Below are positions 1 to 6,014 of a stretch of DNA of 9,352 nt, piece after piece (the stretch's first letter is position 1; every line of letters begins with the position of its first letter). The notes below the pieces were generated by a model. That model was given only the letters and a program-made list of their open reading frames with translations. It made no database searches and was not told where the DNA came from. The position numbers were made by a program, and so were the translations under genes. The stretch comes from an uncultured Actinomyces sp. (GTDB lineage Bacteria; Actinomycetota; Actinomycetes; Actinomycetales; Actinomycetaceae): positions 1-9,352 of the forward strand of contig CAKAPY010000039.1 of the NCBI GenBank assembly GCA_916719935.1. Direction: 5' to 3'.

Positions 1-93
1 TCGGCTCAGGCTCAGGTGTCGTAGTAGACGGTGTCGGCTCAGGCTCAGGTGTCGTGGTCGACGGAGTAGGCTCAGGAGTAGTCGTCGACGGAG
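1..93 (-). repeat. Tandem 33-bp repeats encoding a Pro/Thr/Glu stalk
   Basis: Three tandem units lie in frame in the adhesin gene: 1-33 and 34-66 (33 bp each, nearly identical) and 67-93 (27 bp, missing two codons). Each full unit encodes the peptide PTPSTTTPEPE; the shorter unit encodes PTPSTTTPE. The array touches the left edge, so its copy number cannot be read here. Such stalks usually carry the binding domains through the cell wall. Confidence 0.9.
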
Positions 94-1171
94 TCGGGGT
101 CGGAGTCTTCTTCTTATCTGCATCAACATCGCCCCAACCGGCGGTGTTAATGACGATACTCTTCTCGGCAACCTGGTCATTGACGACAGCAGTGTTCTTG
201 AAAGCGCTACCAACACTTGCACTGGCCGGAACCTTGAGTTCTGTGTAGTACTTAAGCAGGTAGTATGCATCGCCACCCGAGTTCGGGAAAGATGCGACAA
301 AACCGTTAGCAGTCTCCGTCATGGTGAAAGTGCCACCATTGATCGAGCCACCAACGTCGACCTTTTCAGCAAAATTCTCACGCTTCGGGTCGTTCTGGAA
401 GTCTTCCAGCGAATTCCACTTCAGAAGACGCGTACGCTGCCATGCACCATTCGGATCATTGAAAAGACGGTAGCCACCGTTGGCGGGATCAAAAGTATCG
501 GTCACGCTGATGGTGCTTGCATGGTTTTGACGCTCAGGGATGTAGACCTCCCACGTAAAGCGCTCATCATGCCCGTTGTGAAGCTGCCAACCATCCTTAT
601 AGGCCTTGGCAGGCGCATGAGCATTAGACTTCGGAACAATCTTTCCATTGGGCATGGGAACAGGAAGCGTCACCGTGTGATTCACAGTGAAGCTCAAATT
701 TTCACTTGAAGATTCGGCGGCTGTATCACCAACCAAGTGAATCTGCCCCTTCGCATTTTCATGCGTCTTCATGTAATCGGTGAAAACACAGGTGAGTTCA
801 GGCCCTTCACCAGAAGGGACCGAGCACCGAAGTGCTACGCCACCGGTCTGAGCATCAGTCACATCGAAAGATGCCTGACGAGTCCTCAATTCCTTGGGAA
901 GCTTAATGGTAAGCGTGTCATTTTCGGCTACAGTCTTGCCAGTCGTATCGAAGGAGAAAACGGCGTTGAAAGAGTCGAAGACATTGTTGGGACCATTTGG
1001 ATGCGTGGTGTTCTTGATCGATGCATCGGTAACCACATTGACATCCGCAGCCTGTGCGACGCCGTTCGAGGTCATCACACCGGCAGCAGCTCCAGCACCG
1101 ACCAGCGCACAGGCAAGTGCTGTTGCTCCCCAAGAAGACCGCGGGCGGGCGCTTGTCACTTCAGAGTTCAT
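1..1171 (-). CDS. Secreted MSCRAMM-like surface adhesin, N-terminal 390 residues (partial, runs off left edge)
   Basis: The frame is open from an ATG at 1171 to the left edge with no stop, giving 390 residues. GAAAGA about ten bases upstream of the ATG is a modest ribosome binding site. Residues 1-41 look like a signal peptide: a basic start (R9, R11), a hydrophobic stretch at about 16-33, and a cut after AQA (41/42). Two beta-rich regions follow. Residues about 45-190 contain TLTIKLPKEL (86-95) and a possible disulfide C116-C128. Residues about 195-345 contain FTWEVYIPE (205-213) and ISVTDTFDP (221-229). These phrases resemble the N2/N3 Ig-like ligand-binding domains of MSCRAMM adhesins. From about 353 a KKK precedes a Pro/Thr/Glu-rich repeat stalk. 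An LPXTG sorting signal would be expected beyond the edge but is not visible. The ligand is unknown; the family call is by motif resemblance only. Confidence 0.8.
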   Translation of the reverse strand, partial: MNSEVTSARPRSSWGATALACALVGAGAAAGVMTSNGVAQAADVNVVTDASIKNTTHPNGPNNVFDSFNAVFSFDTTGKTVAENDTLTIKLPKELRTRQASFDVTDAQTGGVALRCSVPSGEGPELTCVFTDYMKTHENAKGQIHLVGDTAAESSSENLSFTVNHTVTLPVPMPNGKIVPKSNAHAPAKAYKDGWQLHNGHDERFTWEVYIPERQNHASTISVTDTFDPANGGYRLFNDPNGAWQRTRLLKWNSLEDFQNDPKRENFAEKVDVGGSINGGTFTMTETANGFVASFPNSGGDAYYLLKYYTELKVPASASVGSAFKNTAVVNDQVAEKSIVINTAGWGDVDADKKKTPTPTPSTTTPEPTPSTTTPEPEPTPSTTTPEPEP

Positions 1172-1389
1172 TTCAAGTTATCTTTCGTTGAGAACGGCGA
1201 ACTGTATTGAGATCCCTCGAATGCTACCACATCAACATACAGGATAAAATCAGTTGTTTTTCACACTTTCCACATTTTTCAGATATTGCACGGAAAATCC
1301 CGAATTTATAACGCAAGAGACGAACTCTATTCATCCACAATTCCCCTGCGCAGATGAAGGCCATACGACAATTTCAGATTCTTATAGAA
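1172..1389. other. AT-rich intergenic region upstream of the adhesin, no gene seen
   Basis: Together with the terminator at 1390-1425 and the short piece to 1484, this makes a gap of about 310 bases. The part at 1236-1330 is distinctly AT-rich, as expected for a promoter region, but I could not place a -35/-10 pair I trust for the adhesin gene. Short frames on either strand here have no recognisable protein and no ribosome binding site. Confidence 0.5.
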
Positions 1390-1425
1390 AACGTGGCTGG
1401 TGCAAAATTACGCACCAGCCACGTT
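1390..1425 (-). terminator. Intrinsic terminator after the MFS gene at 1485-2792
   Basis: A perfect 14-bp inverted repeat, 1390-1403 (AACGTGGCTGGTGC) against 1412-1425, encloses an 8-base loop. On the minus strand it is followed by a short T-rich stretch (TTTTCTAT). It starts about 60 bases after the stop codon of the MFS exporter gene and separates it from the adhesin gene. Confidence 0.8.
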
Positions 1426-1484
1426 CACGATCACCGATCACTTATTGTGCCCGACGGGCAATGATTGCGACCTCTGCAGATTGG

Positions 1485-2792
1485 TTACTTGCCGCAACCC
1501 CCAGCTTGGTTCGGATCCAAAGCCATGTGAGAATCTTTTATCCGAGCCGCAGGAGTAAAAGCCATCGCGACACCAGCAAGCACTGACAGAACAACGAAGA
1601 TATACATTGCCGCTTCGACACCCACAACAGACGCAAGAAGACCAGCAGCGACCGATCCCAGGGGCATCATTCCCCACACCGCGAAACGGAAGGTTGCATT
1701 CATACGCCCAAGCATCCACTTAGGGCAAATTTCCTGCCGCAAACTCATCTGCGTCACGTTGTAGATGGTAATGAAATAGGAGTAGACAATTCCCGCGCCA
1801 GCGATGACCCAGTCCGCAATCTCGGGCACATGAAGTGCCGCCGGCTGCAAGAGAAGGATCGCAACCCCAACTACGTAAGTGATCACAATGCAACGCCCGA
1901 TCCCTAGGCGCCCAAGCCACAGGGAACGAGTCATCGCGCCAAAAATGCCGCCAATCGCTCCCGCACTCAGAAGTACCCCTAGTTGCGTCGCATTCATGCC
2001 CAGTGTTCGAAGCACCAAAATCGGCAAGAGAACTCGCAACCCTGAACCCGTAAAAGCAGCAAAGGAGATACACGAGAACAGGGGAAAAAGCAGACGCTCG
2101 TGTCGAACGAAGCTCAACCCCTCGCGGATTTGCGCAAACAACGAAGCACTAGGGCGCTCGGGTTTAGGCTCAGGTGTTCGAATTCGCCAAATCGCCACCG
2201 TCGAAAACACGTACGTTGCTGCGGTAAATACGTAGGCAAGCGGAGGCGCAAAGACCCCCAAAAGCCAGCCACCTAAACCAGGGCCACCCGCAGCACCAAC
2301 CTGGTACGAGGCCTCGAGCCGGCCATTCGCGGCTGCGATATACCGTGTGGATGCGATTGCCGGCACGTAGGACTGATAGGCAACATCGAAGAAGACTGTC
2401 GCAAGCCCTAAGAGCGCAGCAACGATCATCAGGTGCGTGAGCGTAAGCGTAAACCACTCATATGCGATCGGAATTGAAATCAGCGCAAAAACTCGCGCTA
2501 GATCAGAAACAATCATGACCCGGCGTTTACGCCAGCGATCAACCCAGGCACCTGCAGGAAGACCGATGAGGAGAAATGCGAGTGTCTGTAAACCGGTGAG
2601 AATACCGATTTCAGACTCCGTGGCACGCAAGAGAGAGATAGCGATTGCCGAGGTTGCAAGAGTAGCAACTTGGAAACCAAACTCCGCCGCGGTCTGGCCA
2701 GCCCACAGGTGCATGAAAGCGGAGTTACGCGTAAGAGGATGGCTCAGCCACCGCCCAATCACCCGTTTCACTTCTTTCCCACCCTGCTTCAC
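1485..2792 (-). CDS. MFS drug/siderophore-type exporter (MFS_3 / EntS-like group)
   Basis: This 435-residue multi-helix membrane protein belongs to the major facilitator superfamily, most like the MFS_3 (EntS-like/macrolide efflux) branch. It begins its membrane part with NSAFMHLWAGQTAAEFG (23-39). The MFS motif A loop between helices 2 and 3 is GAWVDRWRKRRVM (81-93). About twelve hydrophobic segments fit the expected fold, and a hydrophilic loop at about residues 190-210 separates the two halves. It probably exports a small molecule with proton exchange; the substrate cannot be told. The start is uncertain. The outermost GTG (2792) has no clear Shine-Dalgarno sequence, whereas a GTG at 2762 has GAAAGAAG eight bases upstream and would give 425 residues. 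The gene has its own terminator downstream (1390-1425) and lies behind the tRNA terminator, so it is probably monocistronic. I found no convincing promoter in 2793-2850. Confidence 0.85.
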   Translation of the reverse strand: MKQGGKEVKRVIGRWLSHPLTRNSAFMHLWAGQTAAEFGFQVATLATSAIAISLLRATESEIGILTGLQTLAFLLIGLPAGAWVDRWRKRRVMIVSDLARVFALISIPIAYEWFTLTLTHLMIVAALLGLATVFFDVAYQSYVPAIASTRYIAAANGRLEASYQVGAAGGPGLGGWLLGVFAPPLAYVFTAATYVFSTVAIWRIRTPEPKPERPSASLFAQIREGLSFVRHERLLFPLFSCISFAAFTGSGLRVLLPILVLRTLGMNATQLGVLLSAGAIGGIFGAMTRSLWLGRLGIGRCIVITYVVGVAILLLQPAALHVPEIADWVIAGAGIVYSYFITIYNVTQMSLRQEICPKWMLGRMNATFRFAVWGMMPLGSVAAGLLASVVGVEAAMYIFVVLSVLAGVAMAFTPAARIKDSHMALDPNQAGGCGK

Positions 2793-2850
2793 GTTAATTT
2801 TTTACTGCCCGATGACGCAACCGCGCGAATCTGGGAAGGTCTCTCCAAAT

Positions 2851-2892
2851 AGAAAAATACAAAACGACTTGAAAACCAAGCCGTTTTTGTAT
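2851..2892 (-). terminator. Terminator of the tRNA-Arg transcript
   Basis: On the minus strand an imperfect stem of about 15 bp (arms 2877-2892 and 2857-2871, with one bulged A and one mismatch or wobble) is followed by TTTTTCT. It begins seven bases after the tRNA 3' end and so ends the tRNA transcript before the MFS gene. Confidence 0.8.
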
Positions 2893-2898
2893 CTCCTG

Positions 2899-2971
2899 TG
2901 CCCCCGAGACGATTCGAACGTCCGACACCCGCTTTAGGAGAGCGGTGCTCTATCCCCTGAGCTACGAGGGC
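2899..2971 (-). tRNA. tRNA-Arg (anticodon CCT)
   Basis: This is a complete 73-base cloverleaf. The acceptor stem is GCCCTCG/CGGGGGC (with one G-T pair), the D arm starts GCTC, and the anticodon stem CCGCT/AGCGG holds the loop CTCCTAA. The T arm has the standard TTCGAAT loop. The anticodon is CCT, reading AGG (arginine). The discriminator base is A, and no CCA is encoded, so the CCA end must be added by the nucleotidyltransferase. Confidence 0.96.
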
Positions 2972-2981
2972 GCACCAACAT

Positions 2982-3009
2982 AGGGTATCACCCACATCCT
3001 CGTTTCTCA
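2982..3009 (-). promoter_or_regulatory. Possible tRNA-Arg promoter (extended -10)
   Basis: On the minus strand TGATACCCT (2982-2990) resembles an extended -10 element and would start transcription about four bases before the tRNA. A weak -35, TGAGAA, lies 16 bases upstream (3004-3009). It fits by position, but the match is modest. Confidence 0.35.
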
Positions 3010-3037
3010 GACTCTCAAAAAAGAATGCATATACGTA

Positions 3038-3065
3038 AGCGGCGACACCCGAAGATGTCGCCGCT
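3038..3065 (-). terminator. Terminator-like hairpin after the universal stress protein gene
   Basis: A perfect 10-bp inverted repeat, AGCGGCGACA (3038-3047) against 3056-3065, encloses an 8-base loop. It starts 16 bases after the stress protein stop codon. On the minus strand the T-run (TTTTTT, 3016-3021) comes only some 16 bases after the stem, so this is not a textbook intrinsic terminator. It separates the stress gene from the tRNA. Confidence 0.6.
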
Positions 3066-3081
3066 ATTTAAAAACGCATCG

Positions 3082-4011
3082 TCAGCGCCTGCTCCACTCC
3101 TGCGAAGGATCAGGCAACACGTCGTGATGCTTCGAAGGAACAACCATCACCGGACAGGTCGAGTGTGCGATCACCGTCTGCGAAGTCGAACCCAACAAGA
3201 TGCCGGCAAAGCCACCGCGGCCTCGGGTGCCAACAACAACCAAATCGACGGCAGTCGAGAACTCAATGAGCAACGACGAGGGAGATCCATCAAGTGCATG
3301 GCGCGCAACCTTGCGCTGGCATCCGTCCAAGGCTGCGTCAACAGCGTTATCAAGCCCTTCCTTGACATCCTTGAGGAGCTTGTCGCGATCAATATTGGCT
3401 GGCAACCAAGCCATCATTGTCGCACCCGTTGCCATCGGGACTGCGGCAACTGCGGTCAGGCGGGCGTCCCATAGCTCGGCCTCGTCAACCGCACGCTTGA
3501 GCGCCGAGGTCGCACCTTCGGACCCATCGGAGCCAACGACAATACGCTCAACGGGAGTAAATGCTTTACCGGAAGTATGCCGAGGCACAATAACAACCGG
3601 GCAATGAGCATGGGCAGGAAGCGCGGAAGACACGGTGCCCAGGAGGCGGTCGGCGAAACCGCCGCCACCGCGCGAGCCAACGACAATCAAGTCAACTTCG
3701 CGCGACATGTCGATCAGAATCCCCGCGGGATCACCAGCCTCAACGAGGCCGTGAACGTCAGAAGCTCCAACTTCCTTTGCGAGGTCAACGCCTTGCTTGA
3801 CGATCTGCGATGCTCCTTCTTTAAGAGCCGCATCGTCGAGAACTGCATATCCACCATCTAGGGTTGCCGCAGCATACGATGCAACGGCATACGTACAAAT
3901 AATATGGAGTCTGCATGAGCGAATCTTTGAACGCTCTGCGGCCCACTTGACTGCTGCGAAGCTCTCCTTTGAGCCATCGACGCCGACCAAAATCACTTCT
4001 GATGTCCCCAT
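3082..4011 (-). CDS. Tandem-domain universal stress protein (UspA family)
   Basis: The 309-residue protein has two UspA domains, about 5-145 and 155-293, the arrangement common in actinobacteria. Each domain starts with a beta strand ending in a conserved Asp (VGVDGS, D12; VGSDGS, D162). Each carries the ATP-binding signature G-2x-G-9x-G(S/T): G112/G115/G125-T126 and G261/G264/G274-S275. By family knowledge these cytoplasmic proteins bind ATP and support survival under stress such as hypoxia or stationary phase; the exact role here is inferred. The ATG start is firm, with AGGAGGT five bases upstream. The gene appears to have its own promoter (4041-4070) and a downstream hairpin, so it is probably a single-gene unit. 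Confidence 0.93.
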   Translation of the reverse strand: MGTSEVILVGVDGSKESFAAVKWAAERSKIRSCRLHIICTYAVASYAAATLDGGYAVLDDAALKEGASQIVKQGVDLAKEVGASDVHGLVEAGDPAGILIDMSREVDLIVVGSRGGGGFADRLLGTVSSALPAHAHCPVVIVPRHTSGKAFTPVERIVVGSDGSEGATSALKRAVDEAELWDARLTAVAAVPMATGATMMAWLPANIDRDKLLKDVKEGLDNAVDAALDGCQRKVARHALDGSPSSLLIEFSTAVDLVVVGTRGRGGFAGILLGSTSQTVIAHSTCPVMVVPSKHHDVLPDPSQEWSRR

Positions 4012-4040
4012 GACTACCTCCTCGTGATTACGTCACCACT

Positions 4041-4070
4041 ATTTTGCCCTATTCGCACGCGAAATGTCAG
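4041..4070 (-). promoter_or_regulatory. Candidate promoter of the universal stress protein gene
   Basis: On the minus strand -35 CTGACA (4065-4070, five of six consensus bases) lies 18 bases from -10 CAAAAT (4041-4046, four of six). Transcription would begin near 4034, leaving a leader of about 23 bases that holds the strong Shine-Dalgarno sequence. Confidence 0.5.
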
Positions 4071-4122
4071 TACTTCAGTGATTCCACAGGGAAAAACTGA
4101 ATACCACGGAGCGCTGGCGGAT

Positions 4123-4158
4123 ATAGGAAAGGGGCCGCCGAAGCGACCCCTTTCCTAT
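4123..4158 (-). terminator. Strong TTCG-loop hairpin terminating the NlpC/P60 gene
   Basis: Sixteen-base arms at 4123-4138 and 4143-4158 form a continuous stem closed by a TTCG tetraloop when read on the minus strand. The one imperfect pair (4135/4146) is G-U in minus-strand RNA but C-A in plus-strand RNA, which fits a minus-strand role. It starts 11 bases after the hydrolase stop codon. No U-tract follows, a form often seen in actinobacteria. Confidence 0.8.
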
Positions 4159-4169
4159 CACACAAAAAC

Positions 4170-4889
4170 TCAGTAGCGCACGAAGCTGTAGTTGCCCCAC
4201 AGCGGCTGGACCTTCGTCACAGAACCGGGGGTGGTAGCCTCGACAACCATTCCGTTGCCTGCGTAGATGCCCACGTGACCGTAGGCGTGCCACACGAGGT
4301 CACCGGGACGCGCTTCAGAAGCGGAGACGAAAGTACCCGCCGCGCCCTGCGCACCAGAGGTACGCGGAATGGAGATACCTGCACGGGCGTAGACGTACTG
4401 GGTGAAACCAGAGCAGTCGAAGCCCGCGGGGGTAGAGCCACCGTAGACGTAAGGAATGCCAGTGAGCGACAGTGCGATCGACACAATGTCGTTACCTGAA
4501 GGGTTCAGCGCTGCAGACGAGGTGCCAATTTCCGAGCGAGTGTAGTCGCGGGAAGCAGCGGTGTTAGTCGTTGCAGTTGCAACAGGAGCCGGAGCTTCAG
4601 CCGAAGCAGAAACTTCGTCACTAGCAGACCAGGCGATATCCGGGACCGAAACCGTCGTAGGCAGAACGGTCGCGGTGTTGTTCGAAGTATCGACTGCGGC
4701 GTCATGGACGGTGGGGGCTGCGGTTGCAGTGCCACCGACGACAGCGGTCAGAGCGAGTCCAGCGGCCGACGCAGCAGCGGTGCCACGAAGCGGTGTCTTG
4801 AACGCGGTGAGCGTGTCAGCCAAGTCGAAAACAGGGGCCATCGGGCGGCGTGCCTTGCGGTGCCGCGGCGCGGGCTTACCAGTTGTCAC
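4170..4889 (-). CDS. Secreted NlpC/P60 peptidoglycan hydrolase under c-di-AMP riboswitch control
   Basis: This is predicted to be a 239-residue exported cell-wall hydrolase (D,L-endopeptidase type) cutting peptide stems of peptidoglycan. The start chosen is GTG at 4889 because GAGGAGA (4896-4902) sits six bases upstream. The open frame continues to a TTG at 4979, but that stretch is riboswitch. The N-terminus is basic (RHRKARRP), followed by a hydrophobic segment at about 34-57 and a likely signal cleavage after ATAA (about 58). A low-complexity Ala/Thr/Ser linker leads to the NlpC/P60 domain (about 130-239). The nucleophile is C159 in FDCSGF, the histidine is H205 in HVGIYAG, and E217, twelve residues later, matches the Cys-His-Glu arrangement known from RipA. 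No cell-wall-binding repeats are present, so targeting is unclear. Resuscitation-promoting and NlpC/P60 genes are classic targets of this riboswitch in actinobacteria. Confidence 0.93.
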   Translation of the reverse strand: MTTGKPAPRHRKARRPMAPVFDLADTLTAFKTPLRGTAAASAAGLALTAVVGGTATAAPTVHDAAVDTSNNTATVLPTTVSVPDIAWSASDEVSASAEAPAPVATATTNTAASRDYTRSEIGTSSAALNPSGNDIVSIALSLTGIPYVYGGSTPAGFDCSGFTQYVYARAGISIPRTSGAQGAAGTFVSASEARPGDLVWHAYGHVGIYAGNGMVVEATTPGSVTKVQPLWGNYSFVRY

Positions 4890-4903
4890 AAGTAATCTCC
4901 TCT

Positions 4904-5038
4904 TTGACCTGCGAGGTGAGCTGTCGGGTTCGGACAGGAGAGCCCGGCTTGGTTTCCCAAGCTTCACCCCAAGACCCAAAGGTCGTAAGTGGTTTCCCCG
5001 CGTTGAACCTTCGTCTTACCTATTTCTTCGCGGTTCAA
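4904..5038 (-). ncRNA. c-di-AMP riboswitch (ydaO/yuaA type)
   Basis: The minus strand carries the conserved blocks of the ydaO family in order: CGCGGGGAAACCAC (4989-5002), GGGGTGAAG (4961-4969), and CCGAACCCGACAG with CTCACCTCGCAGG (about 4908-4934). A closing P1 helix can form between 5028-5038 (TTGAACCGCGA) and 4904-4914 (TCGCAGGTCAA) with two mismatches. Internal hairpins include GCTTGG-GAAA-CCAAGC (4947-4962) and GACC-TTTG-GGTC (4973-4984). By family knowledge, c-di-AMP binding lowers expression of the downstream gene, here the NlpC/P60 hydrolase. P1 ends two bases before the Shine-Dalgarno sequence. No clear terminator sits between aptamer and gene, so control could be translational (inference). 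Confidence 0.88.
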
Positions 5039-5080
5039 CCTCGGTTAACGAAGAACGGTCGGCCAGTGAGGCCATGTATG

Positions 5081-5109
5081 AGTTTATCGTACTGACCCTG
5101 AATTGTCAC
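5081..5109 (-). promoter_or_regulatory. Promoter of the riboswitch-hydrolase transcript
   Basis: On the minus strand -35 GTGACA (5104-5109, five of six consensus bases) and -10 TAAACT (5081-5086, four of six) are spaced by exactly 17 bases. Transcription would start near 5074, about 36 bases before the aptamer and 185 bases before the GTG start. Confidence 0.6.
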
Positions 5110-5193
5110 GCCAATGTAACGAAACGATGACGAACATATTACAGGTTTTCTTAAGGTTTTACAGCTTACTTTCAGAATTGCTGGTCAGAGAGC
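5110..5193. other. Spacer between the dtxR-type gene and the hydrolase promoter
   Basis: This AT-rich stretch holds no frame with a recognisable product. AGGTTTT occurs twice in close succession on the plus strand (5143-5160). I see no good terminator after the DtxR-family stop codon, so some read-through into the riboswitch leader is possible. Confidence 0.4.
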
Positions 5194-5883
5194 TTAATTC
5201 AGCGTGATGAAAAGGTGTGGAGCAAGCGTCAAAGGCAGTTGAACGGCCTGACCGGGCGCTGATTCCTTCCCATCAGCGGTGTGAGTTACCTCAAGAACAA
5301 CGTCACGAGGGTCAGCCTCGAAGTTAATCCGAGCCCCTGGACGCACTCCGCACCGAGCAAAGGCATCGAGCACTTGCGTCTCTGCCTGGATGGGTTCACC
5401 GATTCGGGTAACCGTCCCAGAAGTGGACTCCCCCATCCGCAAGGCCAATTCCAACGAAATACCGTCTGAGACCCCATCCGTTCCAGGAATCGGGTTTCCA
5501 TAGGGATCGGTAGTCGGGTTATGAAGAATTTCCCCAAGACGCTGCTCAACCTGATCCGACATGACGTGCTCCCAGCGACACGCTTCCTCATGGGTATGGG
5601 CCCAATCCAAACCGATGACGTCAGTCAAAAGACGCTCAGCAAGGCGGTGCTTGCGAACAACTTCAATGGCACGCTCACGTCCCAGAGCCGTGAGTTCCAG
5701 CCGCCGGTCCCCCATGACATGCACGAGGCCGTCACGTTCCATTCGTCCAATTGTTTGCGAAACCGTGGGGCCAGAATGTCCCAATCGCTCGACAATTCGC
5801 GCGCGAAGAGGCGTAACGCCGTCTTCTTCAAGCTCAAAAATAGTCTTGAGATACATTTCGGTGGTATCGATCAGATCGCTCAC
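5194..5883 (-). CDS. DtxR/IdeR-family iron-dependent transcriptional repressor
   Basis: The 229-residue protein is close to corynebacterial DtxR and mycobacterial IdeR in sequence, length and residue numbering. An N-terminal winged helix (1-73) includes the recognition helix region SGPTVSQTIGRMER (37-50). The dimerisation and metal-binding domain (74-140) follows, then an SH3-like FeoA domain (about 150-229). The metal ligands sit at the DtxR positions: M10, C102, E105, H106 for the primary site and H79, E83, H98 for the ancillary site. In the SH3-like domain E168 can match DtxR E170, but the position of Q173 appears to be valine. With Fe(II) such proteins dimerise and repress siderophore, heme and iron-uptake genes. 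The start is GTG at 5883 with GGAGGAA close upstream. DtxR/IdeR fits better than MntR because of the Cys at 102. Confidence 0.93.
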   Translation of the reverse strand: MSDLIDTTEMYLKTIFELEEDGVTPLRARIVERLGHSGPTVSQTIGRMERDGLVHVMGDRRLELTALGRERAIEVVRKHRLAERLLTDVIGLDWAHTHEEACRWEHVMSDQVEQRLGEILHNPTTDPYGNPIPGTDGVSDGISLELALRMGESTSGTVTRIGEPIQAETQVLDAFARCGVRPGARINFEADPRDVVLEVTHTADGKESAPGQAVQLPLTLAPHLFITLN

Positions 5884-5913
5884 GATTCCTCCATAGGTAG
5901 TTTCTGACCTCAG

Positions 5914-5941
5914 AGTACATATTTCCGCACCATCGTGTTCA
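5914..5941 (-). promoter_or_regulatory. Weak candidate promoter of the DtxR-family gene
   Basis: On the minus strand TGAACA (5936-5941) and TGTACT (5914-5919) are spaced by 16 bases, 31 bases or more upstream of the GTG start. Both hexamers are only partial matches. The call rests mainly on position in the 131-base gap after the exporter gene. Confidence 0.3.
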
Positions 5942-6014
5942 TTAGCTAGGAAAACCGCGCGTCACGGGGAGTCAGATGGAGGACTTCAGCATCAATTGAG
6001 ATAGGCCAATGTTG

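Noticed and set aside
1..93. CRISPR-like spaced repeats
   Set aside because: The repeats are directly tandem, in frame, and without unique spacers; they encode a Pro/Thr/Glu stalk.
1100..1125. Possible lipobox (ALAC, Cys21) in the adhesin signal peptide
   Set aside because: The Cys is in the first part of the hydrophobic segment and the -3 residue is not typical; a normal signal peptidase site (AQA/AD, 41/42) follows the hydrophobic stretch.
737..1247. Plus-strand frames overlapping the adhesin start
   Set aside because: They have no ribosome binding site or family resemblance, while the minus strand encodes a signal peptide and a continuous adhesin frame over the same bases.
4890..4979. 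N-terminal extension of the hydrolase to TTG at 4979
   Set aside because: The stretch is part of the conserved riboswitch, the TTG lacks a ribosome site, and GTG at 4889 has a strong one followed by a normal signal peptide.
4561..5130. 189-codon plus-strand frame across the hydrolase N-terminus and riboswitch
   Set aside because: It is a shadow of the Ala/Thr/Val-rich signal and linker region and of a conserved structured RNA, with no ribosome site or domain.
5936..5951. DtxR-box-like half site TTAGCTAGG upstream of the repressor gene
   Set aside because: Only a short part matches the 19-bp palindromic DtxR/IdeR consensus and the other half is missing.
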